Shown here in pieces: positions 7,047 to 8,848 of a stretch of 8,848 nt of DNA. The notes below the pieces were generated by a model. The model was not told where the DNA came from and made no database searches. It was given only the letters and a program-made list of their open reading frames with translations. The DNA lies in contig JAIOSZ010000132.1 in the NCBI GenBank assembly GCA_021107335.1, positions 1 through 8,848 on the forward strand, given 5' to 3'. The translations under genes were made by a program, and so were the position numbers. The DNA comes from Desulfuromonadaceae bacterium (GTDB lineage: Bacteria; Desulfobacterota; Desulfuromonadia; Desulfuromonadales; Syntrophotaleaceae). Numbering within the stretch: the stretch's first letter is position 1; every line of letters begins with the position of its first letter.

Positions 7047-8848
7047 TTGCCCCCCTATCCCAGTCAAAAAGTGCAATTGCGACTTGATCTCAAGCTGCTG
7101 AGCAAATTTATCTACGAGCTCAACATCGCACGTCATCATACCCTCACCTATCCCGCAGAACACCCGATTATCGGCCAAAGCGTTCGCCGAGCCTTGAGTT
7201 TCAAGAAACAACTACAACCGGAAAAGGGCCTTCTATCCCTCGGTATCAGCAAGGACAAACTAATTATTGGTCAGACCGTACTGGACGAAAAAAATCCGGT
7301 TTTCAGGGAATTCTCCACCCACTTCTTTAGCCATGGCATAGCGGTTGTCTCCTTACACCAAGACCTTGACGAAGAGCAGTTACAACGATTTCTGGAGCTT
7401 GTCGGCCAAAGCAGGGAAATAGTTCAGGATCGCGGCGGGCTGTTGCAGCTAATGAAAATAGCCGAAATCGATACCGTCCAAATCAAACTGGTCGATTACA
7501 GCGCTTTCAGCATATCTGAGCAGATCAGCGATAAACCCCTTAACCGTGCCGCGGTCAAAAAAAAGGAAACCGCGATATGGGAGCAATTTGTCCAGCACTT
7601 GCTGGTTGGCAAGGCAGCGCCAAATAAAGGGGCACAACCGTTGGCGGAGGAATTCGTACCGCAAGCGGTGGCCGAACGCTTAAACCATCAGGATGTTGAT
7701 GATGAATTGCCCCAGGAGGGGCACTACGATCAGGCGATTACCGAATTTTTGCGCGAACTGGATCGGGAACACCTGTCCGACATGGACAATTCGCTGGCTC
7801 TCGCCCGCCTCCAGGGGCTAGCTTCCAAGCTCAACCCAGAGTTACGTGCACAATTGCTGAACAGCACCTTTCGTGCCGTAGCCCCCGATGAAAAGCTCGC
7901 AGAGAGGGTGCTATCTCAGTTTTCTGGCACAATGCTATTAGATACTGTGGAAACCCTCAATGCCAGACAGACAACCATACCGCCCATTATCTTTACCCTG
8001 CTCGATCGGTTGGCCAAATGTGGGAACAGCCAAGGGTCAGGCACCCCCACCACCAAGGAGAACGCCATATCAAAGAGCGCAGCCATCGGTTCCGAGCAAT
8101 TATTGAGCCCCCTCTATGCCCAGGACGAGTCGGAAACCTTTATTCCCTGCGAGTACAGCGAAACACTGCGTTTGATAGAAGTTCCTGGCGAACTTAAACC
8201 GACCACTCCAGCCGACGCACACTTCTGGCAATCGTCCTTTAGTCAGCAACCCCTGGAAAGCAAGGTCAGCGATATCATTTTTGAGCTAACCCGAACCGGG
8301 TGTGGTGAGGGCAAAACCCAGAATTTTAAAGAGTCCCTGTTGCTGCTGTGTAGGCATTTTCTCGATACCGGAGATTTTGTCTCCCTGGCGAATATCTTTT
8401 TGCGACTGGTCCCTTGCACAAACCAAGAAACGGCTGAACACCCTGCCTGGCTCCACGAATTACGTACCGAACTTGAAACCTCTGTGTTTATTTCACAAGT
8501 TTTGGATAAGTTGAAAGCCTGGGGGAAAAACGCCTTCGAAGAGGGAGCCCGCCTGCTCAAGGGCATCGGCCAAGCAGTGATTGACCCCTTGCTTGACCGC
8601 CTGGCTGTAGAGTCAAATCGCGCCCTACGCCAATTTTACATGAACTGTCTGGTCGACCAGGGCATGGTGATCAAAGAAAAAACCGTGGCACGGCTCAAGG
8701 ATTCCCGCTGGTACTACCTGAGAAATCTAATCATTATTCTGCGTCGGTTGGAAGCCCCGTCTTCCATGGCCGACCTCGCCCATTTGTGGGATCACCCTCA
8801 TGAAACAGTCCGTCAAGAGGTGCTGAAAACAGCTCTTGTTTTCCAGTA
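7047..8848 (+). CDS. Uncharacterised protein with probable C-terminal HEAT-like repeats, 3' end cut by window edge
   Basis: An unbroken frame of 600 codons runs from TTG 7047 past the right edge. No signal peptide or membrane helix is visible, so the product is probably cytoplasmic. The N-terminal domain (about 10-155) has LLSKFIYELNIAR, TYPAEHP (34-40), LLSLGISKDKLIIG (62-75) and FREFSTHFFSHGIAVVSL (86-103), then DLDEEQLQRFLELV (106-119). I recall similar N-terminal regions in some deltaproteobacterial HEAT-repeat and HD-GYP signalling proteins, but assign no function. A Ser/Thr/Gly/Lys-rich stretch (about 325-350) looks like a flexible linker. The last 100 or so residues are leucine-spaced amphipathic helices such as IDPLLDRLAVESNRALRQF and HETVRQEVLKTAL, resembling HEAT repeats. 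It follows the sigma-54 regulator by 77 bp with no terminator, suggesting a shared signalling unit. The frame is certain; the start is likely; function is unknown. Confidence 0.85.
   Translation, partial: MPPYPSQKVQLRLDLKLLSKFIYELNIARHHTLTYPAEHPIIGQSVRRALSFKKQLQPEKGLLSLGISKDKLIIGQTVLDEKNPVFREFSTHFFSHGIAVVSLHQDLDEEQLQRFLELVGQSREIVQDRGGLLQLMKIAEIDTVQIKLVDYSAFSISEQISDKPLNRAAVKKKETAIWEQFVQHLLVGKAAPNKGAQPLAEEFVPQAVAERLNHQDVDDELPQEGHYDQAITEFLRELDREHLSDMDNSLALARLQGLASKLNPELRAQLLNSTFRAVAPDEKLAERVLSQFSGTMLLDTVETLNARQTTIPPIIFTLLDRLAKCGNSQGSGTPTTKENAISKSAAIGSEQLLSPLYAQDESETFIPCEYSETLRLIEVPGELKPTTPADAHFWQSSFSQQPLESKVSDIIFELTRTGCGEGKTQNFKESLLLLCRHFLDTGDFVSLANIFLRLVPCTNQETAEHPAWLHELRTELETSVFISQVLDKLKAWGKNAFEEGARLLKGIGQAVIDPLLDRLAVESNRALRQFYMNCLVDQGMVIKEKTVARLKDSRWYYLRNLIIILRRLEAPSSMADLAHLWDHPHETVRQEVLKTALVFQ

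Noticed and set aside
8243..8566. Opposed open frames (minus 107 codons, plus 70 codons) near the right end
   Set aside because: Both overlap the continuous 600-codon frame, lack ribosome binding sites and show no family features.

Overview
The window (8848 bp, about 50% GC by eye) looks like a chromosomal region of a Gram-negative anaerobe. A member of the Desulfuromonadales/Desulfuromonadia (Pelobacter, Syntrophotalea, Desulfuromonas or Geobacter relatives) is my best guess. That rests on the gene mix (single-chain pyruvate carboxylase, slipin plus long NfeD, an NtrC-type sigma-54 regulator, a HEAT-like deltaproteobacterial-style protein) and on protein style. It is inference, not a database result. 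I see no mobile element, CRISPR array, tRNA or rRNA.

Left half, minus strand. Positions 1-3079 hold most of a pyruvate carboxylase gene. It reads leftward and runs off the window edge before the biotin-carrier domain. It has its own promoter and a strong ribosome binding site. Upstream of it, separated by a rho-independent-type terminator (3232-3265), is a two-gene minus-strand operon: a long NfeD-type membrane serine protease (4108-5433) followed by a stomatin/slipin (3290-4042). These two families are known to work together in membrane-protein quality control, and both carry their diagnostic residues here.

Right half, plus strand. A divergent 126-147 bp intergenic region (the range depends on the nfeD start) carries three copies of a GTCAATWAC-like element and a 16-bp imperfect palindrome. 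It is followed by a complete response regulator with receiver, sigma-54 AAA+ and Fis-type helix-turn-helix domains (5581-6969). A large open frame starts 77 bp downstream and runs to the right edge (7047-8848+). It begins with a TTG codon behind a GGAG ribosome binding site. Its N-terminal domain has no assigned function, and its C-terminal part looks like HEAT-type alpha-helical repeats. The regulator and this gene are probably co-transcribed.

How they fit: pyruvate carboxylase supplies oxaloacetate for the TCA cycle and gluconeogenesis. NfeD and slipin act at the membrane. The regulator and the HEAT-like protein form a separate signalling unit whose sensor kinase and target promoters are not in the window. 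Most of the window is ordinary core-genome sequence. The points most worth checking are the atypical end of the visible pyruvate carboxylase, the repeat-rich divergent promoter region, the possibly leaderless nfeD, and the uncharacterised TTG-initiated protein.
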